From positions 18,676 through 82,675 of the forward strand of contig QHYU01000138.1 in the NCBI GenBank assembly GCA_003224235.1: 64,000 nt of DNA, read 5' to 3'. Made by a program: the position numbers and the translations under genes. This document shows positions 8,325 to 17,545 of the stretch, piece by piece. This DNA is from Acidobacteriota bacterium (GTDB lineage: Bacteria; Acidobacteriota; Terriglobia; Acidiferrales; UBA7541). The notes beneath the pieces were generated by a model. It saw nothing but the letters and a program-made list of their open reading frames with translations. It searched no databases and was not told the DNA's origin. Position 1 is the stretch's first letter; the number at the start of each line of letters is the position of its first letter.

Positions 8325-8582
8325 TCATCGCTTTTTGCCCCTGCGCTTCAAAACACGATCGACGGTCGCGATAGCATCATCCAACCGCGCGATGGTGCGC
8401 TCAATTGACTGGCGCGCGGCAGAAGCAAGACCCTCGAGCTTCTCCACGGCTTCCGGAGACAGCTCGAGATACAGATCCACAGCATTTCGCACTTCGTGAG
8501 AGAATGATTTGCCGCGTTGGCGCGCGCGGCGCGTAAGACGCTGCTTCTGTTGCGGCTCGAAATGAACTAGGGCAGGCTTCAT
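8325..8582 (-). CDS. Ribbon-helix-helix (CopG-like) small DNA-binding protein
   Basis: 85 residues. The N-terminal 40 residues follow the ribbon-helix-helix pattern: a short strand (ALVHFE), then QKQRLTRRARQRGKSFSHEV, then RNAVDLYL. The C-terminal half is a charged helix ending KRRGKK. This is the layout of CopG/Arc-type repressors and many type II antitoxins, where the helical tail holds the toxin. No toxin gene is adjacent. The ATG has a good AGAAGGGG ribosome site. The region just upstream (8596-8618) is a very AT-rich stretch, unlike its surroundings, and could be an autoregulated promoter. Confidence 0.65.
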   Translation of the reverse strand: MKPALVHFEPQQKQRLTRRARQRGKSFSHEVRNAVDLYLELSPEAVEKLEGLASAARQSIERTIARLDDAIATVDRVLKRRGKKR

Positions 8583-8651
8583 CGTTCGCCCCTTCTATAT
8601 ATAAGCTATATCACATTACGAATACCCGGCGAATCGGTTTTCCCTCCGGTG

Positions 8652-10163
8652 CTAGCGCAGGGCGGCGGCGAGGGCCGCGGCGAGGGCCGCGGCGAGCGCG
8701 GCTTCTTGTTCGGGGAAAACGGTGCGGAGGTCGAGCACCAGGCTCTGGTCTTCGATGCGGGCAAGCACGGCAGCGGCGTGCGCGGTTGCGCCGCGTTCCC
8801 TTTCAGCGGAGTTCGTCCCGGCTGCGGAGTCACTGCGGTGTTCCGGCTGGCGGAGGCGGGCCTCGAGCTGCGCCGCCGAGTAGCGCGCACTTGCAACCGT
8901 GATGACGCGCGTGGGTAGGTGCTCGGCTGGCGTCGAGCCTCCCCCGATCACCGACTGCCCCGCGCGAATCTCGATTTCTGCCTCACCGGGCGGAAGCTGC
9001 GAGCGTAAGCGCTGAACGAACTCTTGCGCGCGGCGGTCGATTTCGCCGGCGGGGAGGCGAATCATTCGTAAGGCGGGGATTTCATCGAGCGCGCCGCGTA
9101 GGCAGGCGCTCAAGGTAACCTCGAGCGCGGCGATGGTCAGCTTATCGACGCGCAGCGCGCGGAACATCGGATTGCGGCGGATGCGCTCAACTAATTGCTT
9201 TTCACCGGCGACTATGCCCGCTTGCGGCCCGCCCAGCATTTTATCCCCGCTGAAAGAGACTAGCGACGCGCCCGCAGCGAGGCTCGCGCCCACCACTGGC
9301 TCTTCGATTCCGTAGGCGGAGAGGTCCACCAAGCAGCCCGAACCGAGGTCCTCGAACACGGGCAGCCCGACGCGGCGGCCGAGCTCGACCAACTCGTCGA
9401 GCGACGGCCTCTCGGTGAAGCCGACGATGCGAAAGTTCGACGGATGAACGCGCAGTAACAGGCGCGTGCGCTCGGAAATGGCGCGCTCGTAATCCGCCAG
9501 GCGCGTGCGATTTGTTGTCCCGACCTCGCGCAGCACCGCTCCGCTTTCCGCCATGATGTCGGGAATGCGGAAGCCATCGCCGATTTCAATCAATTCGCCC
9601 CGCGAGACAATCACCTCGCCGCCCTTGGCCAGCGTGTTCAGCACCAGGAAGATAGCGGCGGCGTTGTTGTTAACGACGATGGCGGCCTGGGCGCCGGCCA
9701 GCCGGGCCAGCAGGCGTGCGGTGTGAACATCGCGCTTGCCGCGAGCGCCGGCGGCCAGGTCGTACTCCAAGTTCGAGTATTGCGTGGCGACCTCGCGAAC
9801 GTGCTCAATCGCCGCGGTGGCTAGGGGCGCGCGGCCGAGGTTGGTGTGCAGGATCACGCCAGTGGCGTTGATGACCGGGCGCAGGGAGACGGCCGATACG
9901 CGCTCGACTTCGACGGCGATTCGCTCGTCGAGGGCGGCGGGTTCGAGCGCGGCGGCAGCCGCTTTGGGGTCGCGCGCGATCAGAGCGCGGAGGTCGGCCA
10001 GCACCGCGCGGGCGATCTCCACCACCACCGCGCGGTTCACCCGCTCGCATTGGCGCGCCACACGCGGGCCGCCCAGAAGTTCGTCTACCGCAGGAATCTG
10101 TCGGAGCAGAGCCGCGCGTGGATCCGCGCTCCCCTCAGCAGCGCGATCGGCAGAAGGCTTCAC
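8652..10163 (-). CDS. selA: L-seryl-tRNA(Sec) selenium transferase
   Basis: 503 residues; the family is usually about 460. SelA converts Ser-tRNA(Sec) to Sec-tRNA(Sec) using selenophosphate and PLP. Visible hallmarks are RQIPAVDELL at 21, INATGVILHTNLGRAPL at 99-115, and the PLP lysine K308 in SFSGDKMLGGPQAG. The last ~15 residues are three ALAA-type repeats encoded by a GGCGAGGGCCGC tandem, a low-complexity extension. No selB, selD, tRNA-Sec or recognisable selenoprotein is in the window. This gene therefore predicts selenocysteine use elsewhere in the genome. Confidence 0.93.
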   Translation of the reverse strand: MKPSADRAAEGSADPRAALLRQIPAVDELLGGPRVARQCERVNRAVVVEIARAVLADLRALIARDPKAAAAALEPAALDERIAVEVERVSAVSLRPVINATGVILHTNLGRAPLATAAIEHVREVATQYSNLEYDLAAGARGKRDVHTARLLARLAGAQAAIVVNNNAAAIFLVLNTLAKGGEVIVSRGELIEIGDGFRIPDIMAESGAVLREVGTTNRTRLADYERAISERTRLLLRVHPSNFRIVGFTERPSLDELVELGRRVGLPVFEDLGSGCLVDLSAYGIEEPVVGASLAAGASLVSFSGDKMLGGPQAGIVAGEKQLVERIRRNPMFRALRVDKLTIAALEVTLSACLRGALDEIPALRMIRLPAGEIDRRAQEFVQRLRSQLPPGEAEIEIRAGQSVIGGGSTPAEHLPTRVITVASARYSAAQLEARLRQPEHRSDSAAGTNSAERERGATAHAAAVLARIEDQSLVLDLRTVFPEQEAALAAALAAALAAALR

Positions 10164-10354
10164 AGCCCAGGTATTTCAGCACAGGCGGGGCAGCAGAGCA
10201 ACCGCCGCGGTACTGCCTTTCGATTACGATGGGCAAGCGAGGGAAACGGCCGCGCTTGCGGCTCTGGTATTGTCTGATCCGTATCGTCCCGCTGGCGCGC
10301 GGTTGACGCCTGCACGGCTCGGCACTACGCTTTCTTTTCCCCCTTCCCGCGGTC

Positions 10355-10960
10355 ATGACTACAGTTGACGAAGACTTGAACCAGCTTGAGAAGGACATCC
10401 GCCAGCTCAAGGTCGAGTACGATCAATACTTTGGCGGCGGGAAGAAGCGTCCCCCTGCGGACATCGAGTGGCGCATCGAGCAGCTGATTAGACGCTACGC
10501 CGAACGCATTGCGGAGATCAACTTCGGCCAACGCTTCCGGTACAACAATCTGGCACAGACCTATGCGAAATATCGGGAAGTCTTTCGCAAGCGGTTCAAG
10601 CAGAAAGAAGAGGGCACCGTGTCGCGCCACTTTGGCGTCGCGGCCAAGGCCATCGAAGCCGAACGAACCGGTGGCCGCCCGGTTGATGGCGCGGCGGGCC
10701 CAAAGCCTGGGACGCTCTTCGCCGTGACCTGTTCGGACCCCGATAGCGAACCCGAGAAGGTGGAGCAGCTATTCCGGGCCTTCCGGAGCGCCAAGGAAAG
10801 CGCTGGAGAGAGCACCGATCGGCTAACGCAGCAAAACTTCCGGGAATTCCTGCGACGGAAGACGCAGCAACTGAAGACTGGCGAGGGCTCCCAGCAGCTG
10901 GAATACGTCGTGGCGCTGGAAGGCGGGCAGGTCCGGCTGAAGGCGCGGGTAAAAAAGTAG
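10355..10960 (+). CDS. MXAN_5187-C-terminal-domain-like protein
   Basis: 201 residues, no signal peptide. It begins with a helical LEKDIRQLKVEYDQYFGGG segment and the pattern RPPADIEWRIEQLIRRY, which resembles the C-terminal domain named after Myxococcus MXAN_5187. This is recalled by eye, not searched. Residues 45-100 are helical and rich in Arg, Tyr and Asn (NFGQRFRYNNLAQTYAKY). A variable Ala/Gly-rich linker and a final helical domain (115-195) follow. It is probably cytosolic and of unknown function. It stands alone between selA (divergent) and purH. No strong ribosome site precedes the ATG. Confidence 0.6.
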   Translation: MTTVDEDLNQLEKDIRQLKVEYDQYFGGGKKRPPADIEWRIEQLIRRYAERIAEINFGQRFRYNNLAQTYAKYREVFRKRFKQKEEGTVSRHFGVAAKAIEAERTGGRPVDGAAGPKPGTLFAVTCSDPDSEPEKVEQLFRAFRSAKESAGESTDRLTQQNFREFLRRKTQQLKTGEGSQQLEYVVALEGGQVRLKARVKK

Positions 10961-11162
10961 GCCAGAGAAAGTCGCCGCGCGAACGGCGAAACTCGCAACG
11001 CCAAAAAAATAGAACAAAAACAAATCCCCAACTGCAGCCGCCTCAGACGCAACCTGGGAAGGTCTTCCCGAACCATCCACTAACGAGCTTTCGAAAAGCT
11101 CCTTTGGGAATCCATCGAGGACAAATAGAATAGAGACCTTTTCTGCTGCGCCGGAGGCGCGC

Positions 11163-12752
11163 GTGCCCATCGAGCGAGCACTGATCAGCGTGTATGACAA
11201 AACTGGTTTGCTGGAGTTCGCGTGCCGGCTGGCAGCGCTGGGAGTCGAGATCATTTCCACTGGCGGTACGGCGAAGCTACTTCGCGAGGCAGGGCTGCAG
11301 GCCCGCGATGTGGTCGAGCTGACCGGCTGGCCGGAGATGCTCGGCGGGCGCGTCAAGACGCTGCACCCGAAGGTTCACGGAGGTATCCTTTTTCGTCGCG
11401 GCAACGCGGGTGACCGCAAACAGGCGGCCGAGCGCGGAATCACCCCGATTGACCTGGTCGTGGTGAACCTTTACCCCTTTGAGGCTACCGCCGCGCAGGA
11501 CGGGCTCGACGCCCAGGAGCTGATTGAGAACATCGACATCGGCGGGCCGGCGCTGGTGCGGTCAGCGGCAAAGAATTTCGAGAGCGTCGCGGTGGTCGTC
11601 GACCCGGCGGACTACCCTCGCGTGGCTCGGGAGCTCGAAGCGGCGCGTGAATTGAGTCTCGCGACGCGGCTCGACCTGGCGCGGAGAGCATTCTCGGCCA
11701 CCACGCGTTACGACGGGCTGATTGCCACCGAACTAGAGCGGCTCACCGCTGCCGATGGCGTTGTGCGACTGGGCGAGCGTCCAGCGCTCCCCGAGCGACT
11801 CCACCTTGCGCTGGCGCGGAAGCAGAGCTTGCGCTATGGCGAGAATCCACATCAACAGGCGGCGCTCTACGTCTCAGCCGGGCGTCCAGCCGAAGGGCTG
11901 GCCGGCGCGCGGCAACTGCAAGGGAAAGAGCTTTCCTACAATAACCTGGTGGACCTGGACGCAGCGTGGGCGCTGGCGCAGGAGTTTACGCTGCCAGCAG
12001 CGGTCATCGTCAAGCATAGCAACCCCTGCGGGGCCGCCGAGCAGAAGACGTTGCTGGAGGCCTACCGGAAAGCCTACGCCTGCGACCCGGTGTCGGCGTA
12101 TGGCGGTATTGTGGCGGTTAACCGGCCGATGGACGCAGCCACAGCCAAGGAAGTCAGCAAACTCTTCGTCGAGTGCATCGTCGCGCCGGGGTATGAAGTG
12201 ACTGCCGGGGAATGGCTTTCCTCGAAGAAAAACCTGCGGTTGATGGAGATGCCGGCGAGCGCTCCTTCAGCTCTGCTCACGGGCGAGGCGGCGCAGGAAC
12301 TGGAGCTGAAGCGCATTGCGGGAGGAGTGCTGGTGCAGGAGCCCGACCACTACCAACTCGCGCAGAGCGCGCTGAAAACAGTGACCGAGCGAGCTCCCAC
12401 ACGTTCAGAGATTGACGCGCTGCTGTTTGCCTGGAAGGTGGTGAAGCACGTCAAGTCAAACGCCATCGTGTTTGCGCGCGACGGGCAGACGCTCGCAGTG
12501 GGCGCAGGGCAGATGAGCCGCGTGGACTCCGTCAAGCTGGCCGTGATGAAGGCCCAGGAGTCGCTGGCGGGGAGTGTGGTAGCCTCGGATGCATTCTTTC
12601 CGTTCCCTGACGGCGTTGAGGAATCGGCCCGCGCGGGGGCCACTGCGGTGATCCAGCCAGGGGGATCGGTGCGCGACGCCGAGGTAATCGCTGTGGCAAA
12701 CAACCTGGGCCTCGCCATGGTCTTCACTGGCGTGCGCCACTTCCGGCACTGA
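11163..12752 (+). CDS. purH: Bifunctional AICAR formyltransferase / IMP cyclohydrolase
   Basis: 529 residues, full length. The N-terminal IMP cyclohydrolase (MGS-like) domain has LISVYDKTGLLEFA, ISTGGTAKLL, GGRVKTLHPKVHGGIL and NLYPFEAT (to about residue 110). The AICAR transformylase part has RYGENPHQQAALY near 225, KHSNPCGAA near 285, AYGGIVAVNRP and the C-terminal FTGVRHFRH. It catalyses the last two steps of purine synthesis, AICAR to FAICAR to IMP. It starts at GTG 11163, placed behind a GGAGG. It is a single gene, not in a purine operon here. Confidence 0.96.
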   Translation: MPIERALISVYDKTGLLEFACRLAALGVEIISTGGTAKLLREAGLQARDVVELTGWPEMLGGRVKTLHPKVHGGILFRRGNAGDRKQAAERGITPIDLVVVNLYPFEATAAQDGLDAQELIENIDIGGPALVRSAAKNFESVAVVVDPADYPRVARELEAARELSLATRLDLARRAFSATTRYDGLIATELERLTAADGVVRLGERPALPERLHLALARKQSLRYGENPHQQAALYVSAGRPAEGLAGARQLQGKELSYNNLVDLDAAWALAQEFTLPAAVIVKHSNPCGAAEQKTLLEAYRKAYACDPVSAYGGIVAVNRPMDAATAKEVSKLFVECIVAPGYEVTAGEWLSSKKNLRLMEMPASAPSALLTGEAAQELELKRIAGGVLVQEPDHYQLAQSALKTVTERAPTRSEIDALLFAWKVVKHVKSNAIVFARDGQTLAVGAGQMSRVDSVKLAVMKAQESLAGSVVASDAFFPFPDGVEESARAGATAVIQPGGSVRDAEVIAVANNLGLAMVFTGVRHFRH

Positions 12753-12967
12753 TCGAAATTCTTCTATCGAGATCTCTTATTCCGTCAGGACATGACCGGT
12801 GAGAGCATAGCGGGGCTCTGGAAGGAACTGCTATTGCCTTGCTCTTCCAGGAGCAGGTAGTAAGTCAGCCGTTGCTTTGATGAGACTTGGTGGACCGTCT
12901 GAGCCAGCCCGCCGCGGCGGGCTCGGAATGACAGCGCCGGGCGCTGACGCGCGCTGACTGTGGCGAG

Positions 12968-13789
12968 CTACACGGCCTGGGGTTTGCGGGCGCGCACGAA
13001 AGCGCTCATGAATTTGCCGTCCACGAGCTGCGCAACGGCGTCCACGTCAATGCCTGCTTGAGACAAGAATTTCCGCGCTTCTTCGACGCGGTAGATTCGC
13101 GTGGGCTCCACCTCCAGCGCTTCGAATCCCGCGCGGGCTAGCTTGGCCCGATATTCGTTTTCCTCAAGCGCGCCGGCGACACACCCGATCCAGAGCTCGA
13201 TACTGCGGCGAATCACCACCGGTATCTTGCCGCGAACCACCACGTCGGAGACCGCCAGCCGGCCGCCCGGCCGCAGGACGCGGAAAGCCTCCGCCAGAAC
13301 GCGATCCTTGTCTGCCGAAAGGTTGATCACACAGTTGGAAATGATCACGTCGACGGAATTGTCCGGCAGCGGGATATTCTCAATCGCGCCTTTCAGGAAC
13401 TCCACGTTCTCGATGCTGCTCCTGCGCTGATTTGCGCGGGCGAGAGCCAGCATCTCGTCGGTCATGTCCAGCCCGTAGGCCTTTCCAGCAGGTCCCACTT
13501 TGCGGGCGGAAAGCAAAACGTCAATCCCGCCGCCGGAGCCCAGATCGAGGACCGTTTCGCCGGGACGCAACTGCGCCAAGGCGCTGGGATTCCCGCAGCC
13601 CAGCGACGCAGTCACTGCTTCTTCAGGAAGGCCCGCGGTTTCATTCTCACTGTAGAGGTTGGAGGTAATGGGGTCATCGTGGCCCGTCTCCGCCGCGCCG
13701 CCGCAGCAGGCCTTGCCGCCGCCCGCGACGCGACGCGCCGCCTCTGCATATTTTTCTTTTACGATCTCTTTGATTTCTTGCTGGCCCAT
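12968..13789 (-). CDS. arsM: Arsenite S-adenosylmethionine methyltransferase
   Basis: 273 residues. The SAM-binding motif is [16 protein letters not shown] (80-95), with [11 protein letters not shown] after it. Three cysteines fit the conserved As(III)-binding trio of ArsM: C65 (SLGCGNP), C153 (ISNCVINLS) and C203 ([11 protein letters not shown]). An extra CC pair lies at 28-29. ArsM methylates arsenite to volatile or less retained methylarsenicals. It follows arsR, whose stop lies 48 bp upstream of the arsM start, so the two probably form an arsenic-responsive operon. The interval 12753-12967 between purH and arsM holds only a GC palindrome (12906-12923) and no gene. Confidence 0.92.
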   Translation of the reverse strand: MGQQEIKEIVKEKYAEAARRVAGGGKACCGGAAETGHDDPITSNLYSENETAGLPEEAVTASLGCGNPSALAQLRPGETVLDLGSGGGIDVLLSARKVGPAGKAYGLDMTDEMLALARANQRRSSIENVEFLKGAIENIPLPDNSVDVIISNCVINLSADKDRVLAEAFRVLRPGGRLAVSDVVVRGKIPVVIRRSIELWIGCVAGALEENEYRAKLARAGFEALEVEPTRIYRVEEARKFLSQAGIDVDAVAQLVDGKFMSAFVRARKPQAV

Positions 13790-13837
13790 CGCGCCTCCTT
13801 TGTAATCCTCACCGATCCTGAATGTCTGAAGGTGTAT

Positions 13838-14185
13838 TTAGGGGCGAAGCTGAACAACTGAGTCCGCTCGAATGGCCTTGCTCCGGGTGCAACACTCTTC
13901 GTAAAGAAAGGCCAGAAGCTCACGTAAGGCCTCGGCGTTGGCCGCATACCAGAGAAACTGCCGTTCCCGGCGAACGGTGACCAAATCCACGTTTTTGAGT
14001 TTTTCCAGGTGATGGGAGAGCGTGGAACCGGGAATACCGAGTTCCGACTGGATGTCGCCCACGACCATGCCCTGCGGATGGGCGGAGAGCAGCTGTCGCA
14101 TGATGCGAAGTCGGGGAACGGTGCCCATGGCCGACAGCATGTTGGCATAGCGGGCGACTTGGCGGGGAGAGGGCTTGGCTTCCAC
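13838..14185 (-). CDS. arsR: ArsR-family winged-helix repressor
   Basis: 115 residues. The winged helix spans about 12-85, with a recognition helix IPGSTLSHHLEKLKN and a wing VRRERQFLWY. C98-C99 (EECCTR) near the C-terminus are the likely arsenite ligands. They sit in the C-terminal helix rather than in the alpha-3 ELCVCDL box of classic ArsR, which here reads VVGDIQSELG without Cys. The start is GTG at 14183-14185. A sigma-70-like promoter ends only a few bases upstream, so the mRNA may be leaderless. It is followed by arsM. Confidence 0.88.
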   Translation of the reverse strand: MEAKPSPRQVARYANMLSAMGTVPRLRIMRQLLSAHPQGMVVGDIQSELGIPGSTLSHHLEKLKNVDLVTVRRERQFLWYAANAEALRELLAFLYEECCTRSKAIRADSVVQLRP

Positions 14186-14219
14186 AATTCTACAATAGCA
14201 GAAATATGGAAACTGTCAA
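14186..14219 (-). promoter_or_regulatory. arsR promoter with overlapping palindromic operator
   Basis: Read on the minus strand: TTGACA (14219-14214), 16-bp spacer, TATTGT (14197-14192). An imperfect 16-bp palindrome, TTCTACAATAGCAGAA (14188-14203), covers the -10 box, as expected for an ArsR operator. The predicted start point is at or within a base or two of the GTG start codon at 14185. Confidence 0.55.
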
Positions 14220-14428
14220 CCACTTTCTCCTGCCCCGCGGCCCCGCTGCCACCCGGAAACTGCCACCTGGCAGGACAGATATGCTCGTCTCTGTTTCTAG
14301 GGCCCGCGATGAAGCGGCTAGACTGACTTTTTTCCGAGGCCCCGCAAGGAATCTTTGTCCCAGTCAAGGGTTTGCGCATCCAAGTTGGTTGGTACTTTCG
14401 GGGCTGGAAACGCTGGCGCGCAACGGCT

Positions 14429-14458
14429 TTGACCAGTGCGCGGGGCGTATAGGATAAT
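14429..14458 (+). promoter_or_regulatory. Sigma-70-like promoter of the TPR gene
   Basis: TTGACC (14429-14434), 18-bp spacer, GATAAT (14453-14458). The expected start near 14465 leaves a leader of about 12 nt before the ATG at 14477. The spacer is very GC-rich. Confidence 0.45.
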
Positions 14459-14476
14459 GCTTTTTTTGGTGGCCGA

Positions 14477-16609
14477 ATGAAAACCCAACTTAGTCTGATT
14501 GCTCTTTCTTTACTGGTCGCGGCGCCCGCCGCGGCGACCCCAGCTGCACCCCAGGCCGCTCCGCAGGCAACGCCCCAGGGGAGTCACGACAAGCGCGCGG
14601 ACGTCGCTCGCGGCAAAGATTCCCCAGGCGATTACTCCCAGCCGGACGCGGGGAAGCGCGCACAGTCCTATTACAACTTTGCCATGGGTCGCCTCTACGA
14701 GGAGCTCTATGAGGCCAGCAGCCGGGGCGAGTACGCGAACCAGGCGATCGAATTTTATAAGAAAGCCTACGAACTCGACCCCAGGGCCCCGGTGATCGGC
14801 GAGCGGCTGGCGGAGATCTACTTCAAGTCCCAACGCATCCGTGATGCCGTGCTCGAGGCGCAAGAAATTCTCAAGCGCGATCCCGACAATCTGCCGGCGC
14901 GGCGCTTGCTGGCGCACATCTACGTCCGCACGCTTGGCGACCTGAGCGGGGCGGCGGGCCAGCGAGAGACCGTGGGACGAGCGATCGAGCAGTACCGCGA
15001 AATCCTGCGGATTGACCCCGGCGACACCGAGGCGGCGCTCTGGCTGGCGCGGCTCTACCGCCTGGAGAACGAACACGAAAAAGCCGGCGAGGTGCTGCGC
15101 GGTCTGCTTGAGCGGGAGCCGGAAAATGAGGCCGCGGTCGAACAGCTCACGCAACTCCTCCTGGACAGCGGCAAATCGTCGGAGGCCATCGCTCTGCTCG
15201 AGCGGATCGTGAAACGCTCGCCCACCGCGGGGCTGCTCGACCTGTTGGGCGACGCCTACACGCAAACCCACGACCCGGCGCAGGCTGAACAGGCGTACCG
15301 CAAAGCGGTTGAGCTCGACCCCGCCGATGTCGGTCATAGGCGCGGGCTGGCGCAGGCGCTGCTTGCTCAGGAGAAATACGCCCCGGCACTCGAGCAGTTC
15401 AAGAAACTCGTCGAAATCGAACCGGACGACGCGGACAACTACCTCCGACTGGCGCAAATCTATCGGCAACTGCACCATCTCGACAAGGCCGAGGAGAACG
15501 TCCTGCACGCCAAGCAGCGCTCCCCAGGCAGCCTGGAAGTGATCTACTACGAGGCGATGATCTACGAGGCGCAGGGTCGGTTTGACGACGCCATCCGTGT
15601 GCTCTCCGACGCCGTCGCGGGGGTAAAGTCTCAGGCAGGTCTGACGCCGGCCACCCGCCGCACCCTCGCCATTCTCTACGAGCAGTTGGGCCGGCTCTAT
15701 CGCGACGTCGAGAATTACTCTGCTGCGATTAATACCTTCCAGGAGATGTTGAAGCTCGGCGAAGAGGAAGACCGGCGGGCGCGCGTGCTGGTGGTGGACA
15801 CCTATCGCGCAGGCCGTGACCTCGCCAAGGCACTCCAGGAATCGCGCAAGGCGCTGGAGGCCTATCCGAAGGACCGCAGCATCCGGGTGACCCACGCGTT
15901 GCTGCTCGGCGAGAAGGGCGACACCGACGAAGCCGCCAAGTTTCTGCGGGGGATGCTGACGGGAGGGTCCGACGAGCGCGAGATCTACCTCGATCTAGCG
16001 CAGATCTATGAGCGCGGCCGGCGTTATGCCGATGCCGAAGCGGCTGCGCGCATGGCCGAAAAAATGGCCGGCCGCCCGGCGGAAAATGAGATGGTGTGGT
16101 TCATGCTCGGCGCGATTTTTGAGCGGCAGAAGAAGTACGACTTGGCGGAAGGCCAGTTCAAGCGCGTCCTGGAAATCAATCCACGCAATGCTCCGACGCT
16201 GAATTACTATGGCTATATGCTGGCTGACCTAGGCTTGCGCCTGGACGAAGCCACCAATCTGGTCAAGCGCGCGTTGGCCGAGGATCCCCACAACGGCGCC
16301 TACCTCGACAGCTTGGGCTGGGCTTACTTCAAGCAGAACCGGCTGGCGGAAGCCGAAGGCTCGCTGCGCAAGGCCGTCGAGCGCAATGGTCACGACCCCA
16401 CCATTCGCGACCACCTGGGCGACGTTTATTCCAAGCTCGGGCGTCCCGACCTCGCCGCCGCCGAGTGGGAAAAGGCGCTAGCCGAATGGAGGCACGCCCT
16501 GCCCACCGAGAATGAAACCGATAAGGTGGCGGCACTCGAGCAGAAGCTCTCCGACTTGAAGCATCGCCTGGCCCAGCAGAAAGCTGCGGGCGAGGCCAAA
16601 CCAGAATAG
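14477..16609 (+). CDS. Exported tetratricopeptide-repeat protein
   Basis: 710 residues with a signal peptide (about 1-20, ending AAA). From about residue 60 to 690 it is built almost entirely of 34-residue TPR units. Typical PROSITE-like cores include AIEQYREILRIDPGDTEAALWLARLY, AEQAYRKAVELDPADVGHRRGLAQ and AEGQFKRVLEINPRNAPTLNYYGYML. Such solenoids scaffold protein-protein contacts; in the periplasm they often serve secretion, polysaccharide or outer-membrane assembly. The C-terminus is Lys/Gln/Ala-rich. It lies 11 bp upstream of ispE in the same direction and so may be cotranscribed. The specific partner is unknown. Confidence 0.85.
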   Translation: MKTQLSLIALSLLVAAPAAATPAAPQAAPQATPQGSHDKRADVARGKDSPGDYSQPDAGKRAQSYYNFAMGRLYEELYEASSRGEYANQAIEFYKKAYELDPRAPVIGERLAEIYFKSQRIRDAVLEAQEILKRDPDNLPARRLLAHIYVRTLGDLSGAAGQRETVGRAIEQYREILRIDPGDTEAALWLARLYRLENEHEKAGEVLRGLLEREPENEAAVEQLTQLLLDSGKSSEAIALLERIVKRSPTAGLLDLLGDAYTQTHDPAQAEQAYRKAVELDPADVGHRRGLAQALLAQEKYAPALEQFKKLVEIEPDDADNYLRLAQIYRQLHHLDKAEENVLHAKQRSPGSLEVIYYEAMIYEAQGRFDDAIRVLSDAVAGVKSQAGLTPATRRTLAILYEQLGRLYRDVENYSAAINTFQEMLKLGEEEDRRARVLVVDTYRAGRDLAKALQESRKALEAYPKDRSIRVTHALLLGEKGDTDEAAKFLRGMLTGGSDEREIYLDLAQIYERGRRYADAEAAARMAEKMAGRPAENEMVWFMLGAIFERQKKYDLAEGQFKRVLEINPRNAPTLNYYGYMLADLGLRLDEATNLVKRALAEDPHNGAYLDSLGWAYFKQNRLAEAEGSLRKAVERNGHDPTIRDHLGDVYSKLGRPDLAAAEWEKALAEWRHALPTENETDKVAALEQKLSDLKHRLAQQKAAGEAKPE

Positions 16610-16620
16610 CTCTGCCACCG

Positions 16621-17535
16621 ATGCGCTCAGTGCGGCTGCCGGCGTTTGCCAAGGTCAATCTGGGCCTCCACATCCTGGGAAAACGGCCGGACGGCTACCA
16701 CGAGCTGCGCACTGTTTTCCAAACTATTTCACTACACGACAAGATTATCCTCTTGCTGCAGCGCAGGCCCGGCGTTGAGTTGATTGTTTCCGGCGATCCT
16801 GCGCTGGCAGCGGCGTCCGACGCGGAGAATCTTGCGTACCGCGCGGTGGATGCACTGCGGAACGAATTTCGGATTCGCTCCGGAGTGCGCATCGAGCTGG
16901 GGAAACGCATCCCCATCGGTCGTGGACTGGGGGGAGGATCAAGCGATGCCGCCGCGGCCCTGGTGGGGATGCTGCGCCTGACCGGGCGGACACTTCCGGC
17001 GGCGCGACTCGCTGAAATCGCGGCCAGTCTGGGCGCCGACGTGCCGTTCTTCCTTTACGGAGGACGGGCGCTGGGTGTCAGCCGCGGCGATGAGATCTAT
17101 CCGTTGCCCGACCTGCCTGCCCGCGCGGTGCTGGTGGTGTCGCCGCTTGACATTGTCGTGAGCACGCGCGATGCCTATGCTTGGTACGACAGAGGCAGGC
17201 AGAGCCGGCAATTGACAAACCGCGACCCAGCTTCTAAACTATGGCGTTTCTGCGCTCTGTGCTGGAGCCCGCAGGGAGATTTGCCCGCGAACGATTTTGA
17301 GGCGGCGGTCTTCCGGCGACACCCCCGTTTGGCAAAACTCAAGCGGGAGCTGCTCAAGCGAGGAGCGGCGGAAGCCGCGCTGGCGGGTAGCGGTTCGGCG
17401 GTGTTCGGCATATTCCGAAGCCCAGCGCAGGCGCGCCGGGCCGCCCAGGGGTTCCTGAGAGACCAGGCTTTCGTCTGCAAGACCCTTTCGCGGGGAGAAT
17501 ACCGCCGCGCCCAATTCGGGCGAGGCGGCATGTGA
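16621..17535 (+). CDS. ispE: 4-diphosphocytidyl-2-C-methyl-D-erythritol kinase
   Basis: 304 residues. It is a GHMP kinase: AFAKVNLGLHILGKRPDGYHEL at the N-terminus (Lys 11 at the substrate site), the ATP loop PIGRGLGGGSSDA at 98-110, LGADVPFF with the catalytic Asp near 141, and a late AGSGSAVFGIF motif. It phosphorylates CDP-methylerythritol in the MEP isoprenoid pathway; ispD and ispF lie 11 kb downstream in this window. It is followed after 10 bp by prs. Confidence 0.95.
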   Translation: MRSVRLPAFAKVNLGLHILGKRPDGYHELRTVFQTISLHDKIILLLQRRPGVELIVSGDPALAAASDAENLAYRAVDALRNEFRIRSGVRIELGKRIPIGRGLGGGSSDAAAALVGMLRLTGRTLPAARLAEIAASLGADVPFFLYGGRALGVSRGDEIYPLPDLPARAVLVVSPLDIVVSTRDAYAWYDRGRQSRQLTNRDPASKLWRFCALCWSPQGDLPANDFEAAVFRRHPRLAKLKRELLKRGAAEAALAGSGSAVFGIFRSPAQARRAAQGFLRDQAFVCKTLSRGEYRRAQFGRGGM

Positions 17536-17545
17536 AGGGAAATCT

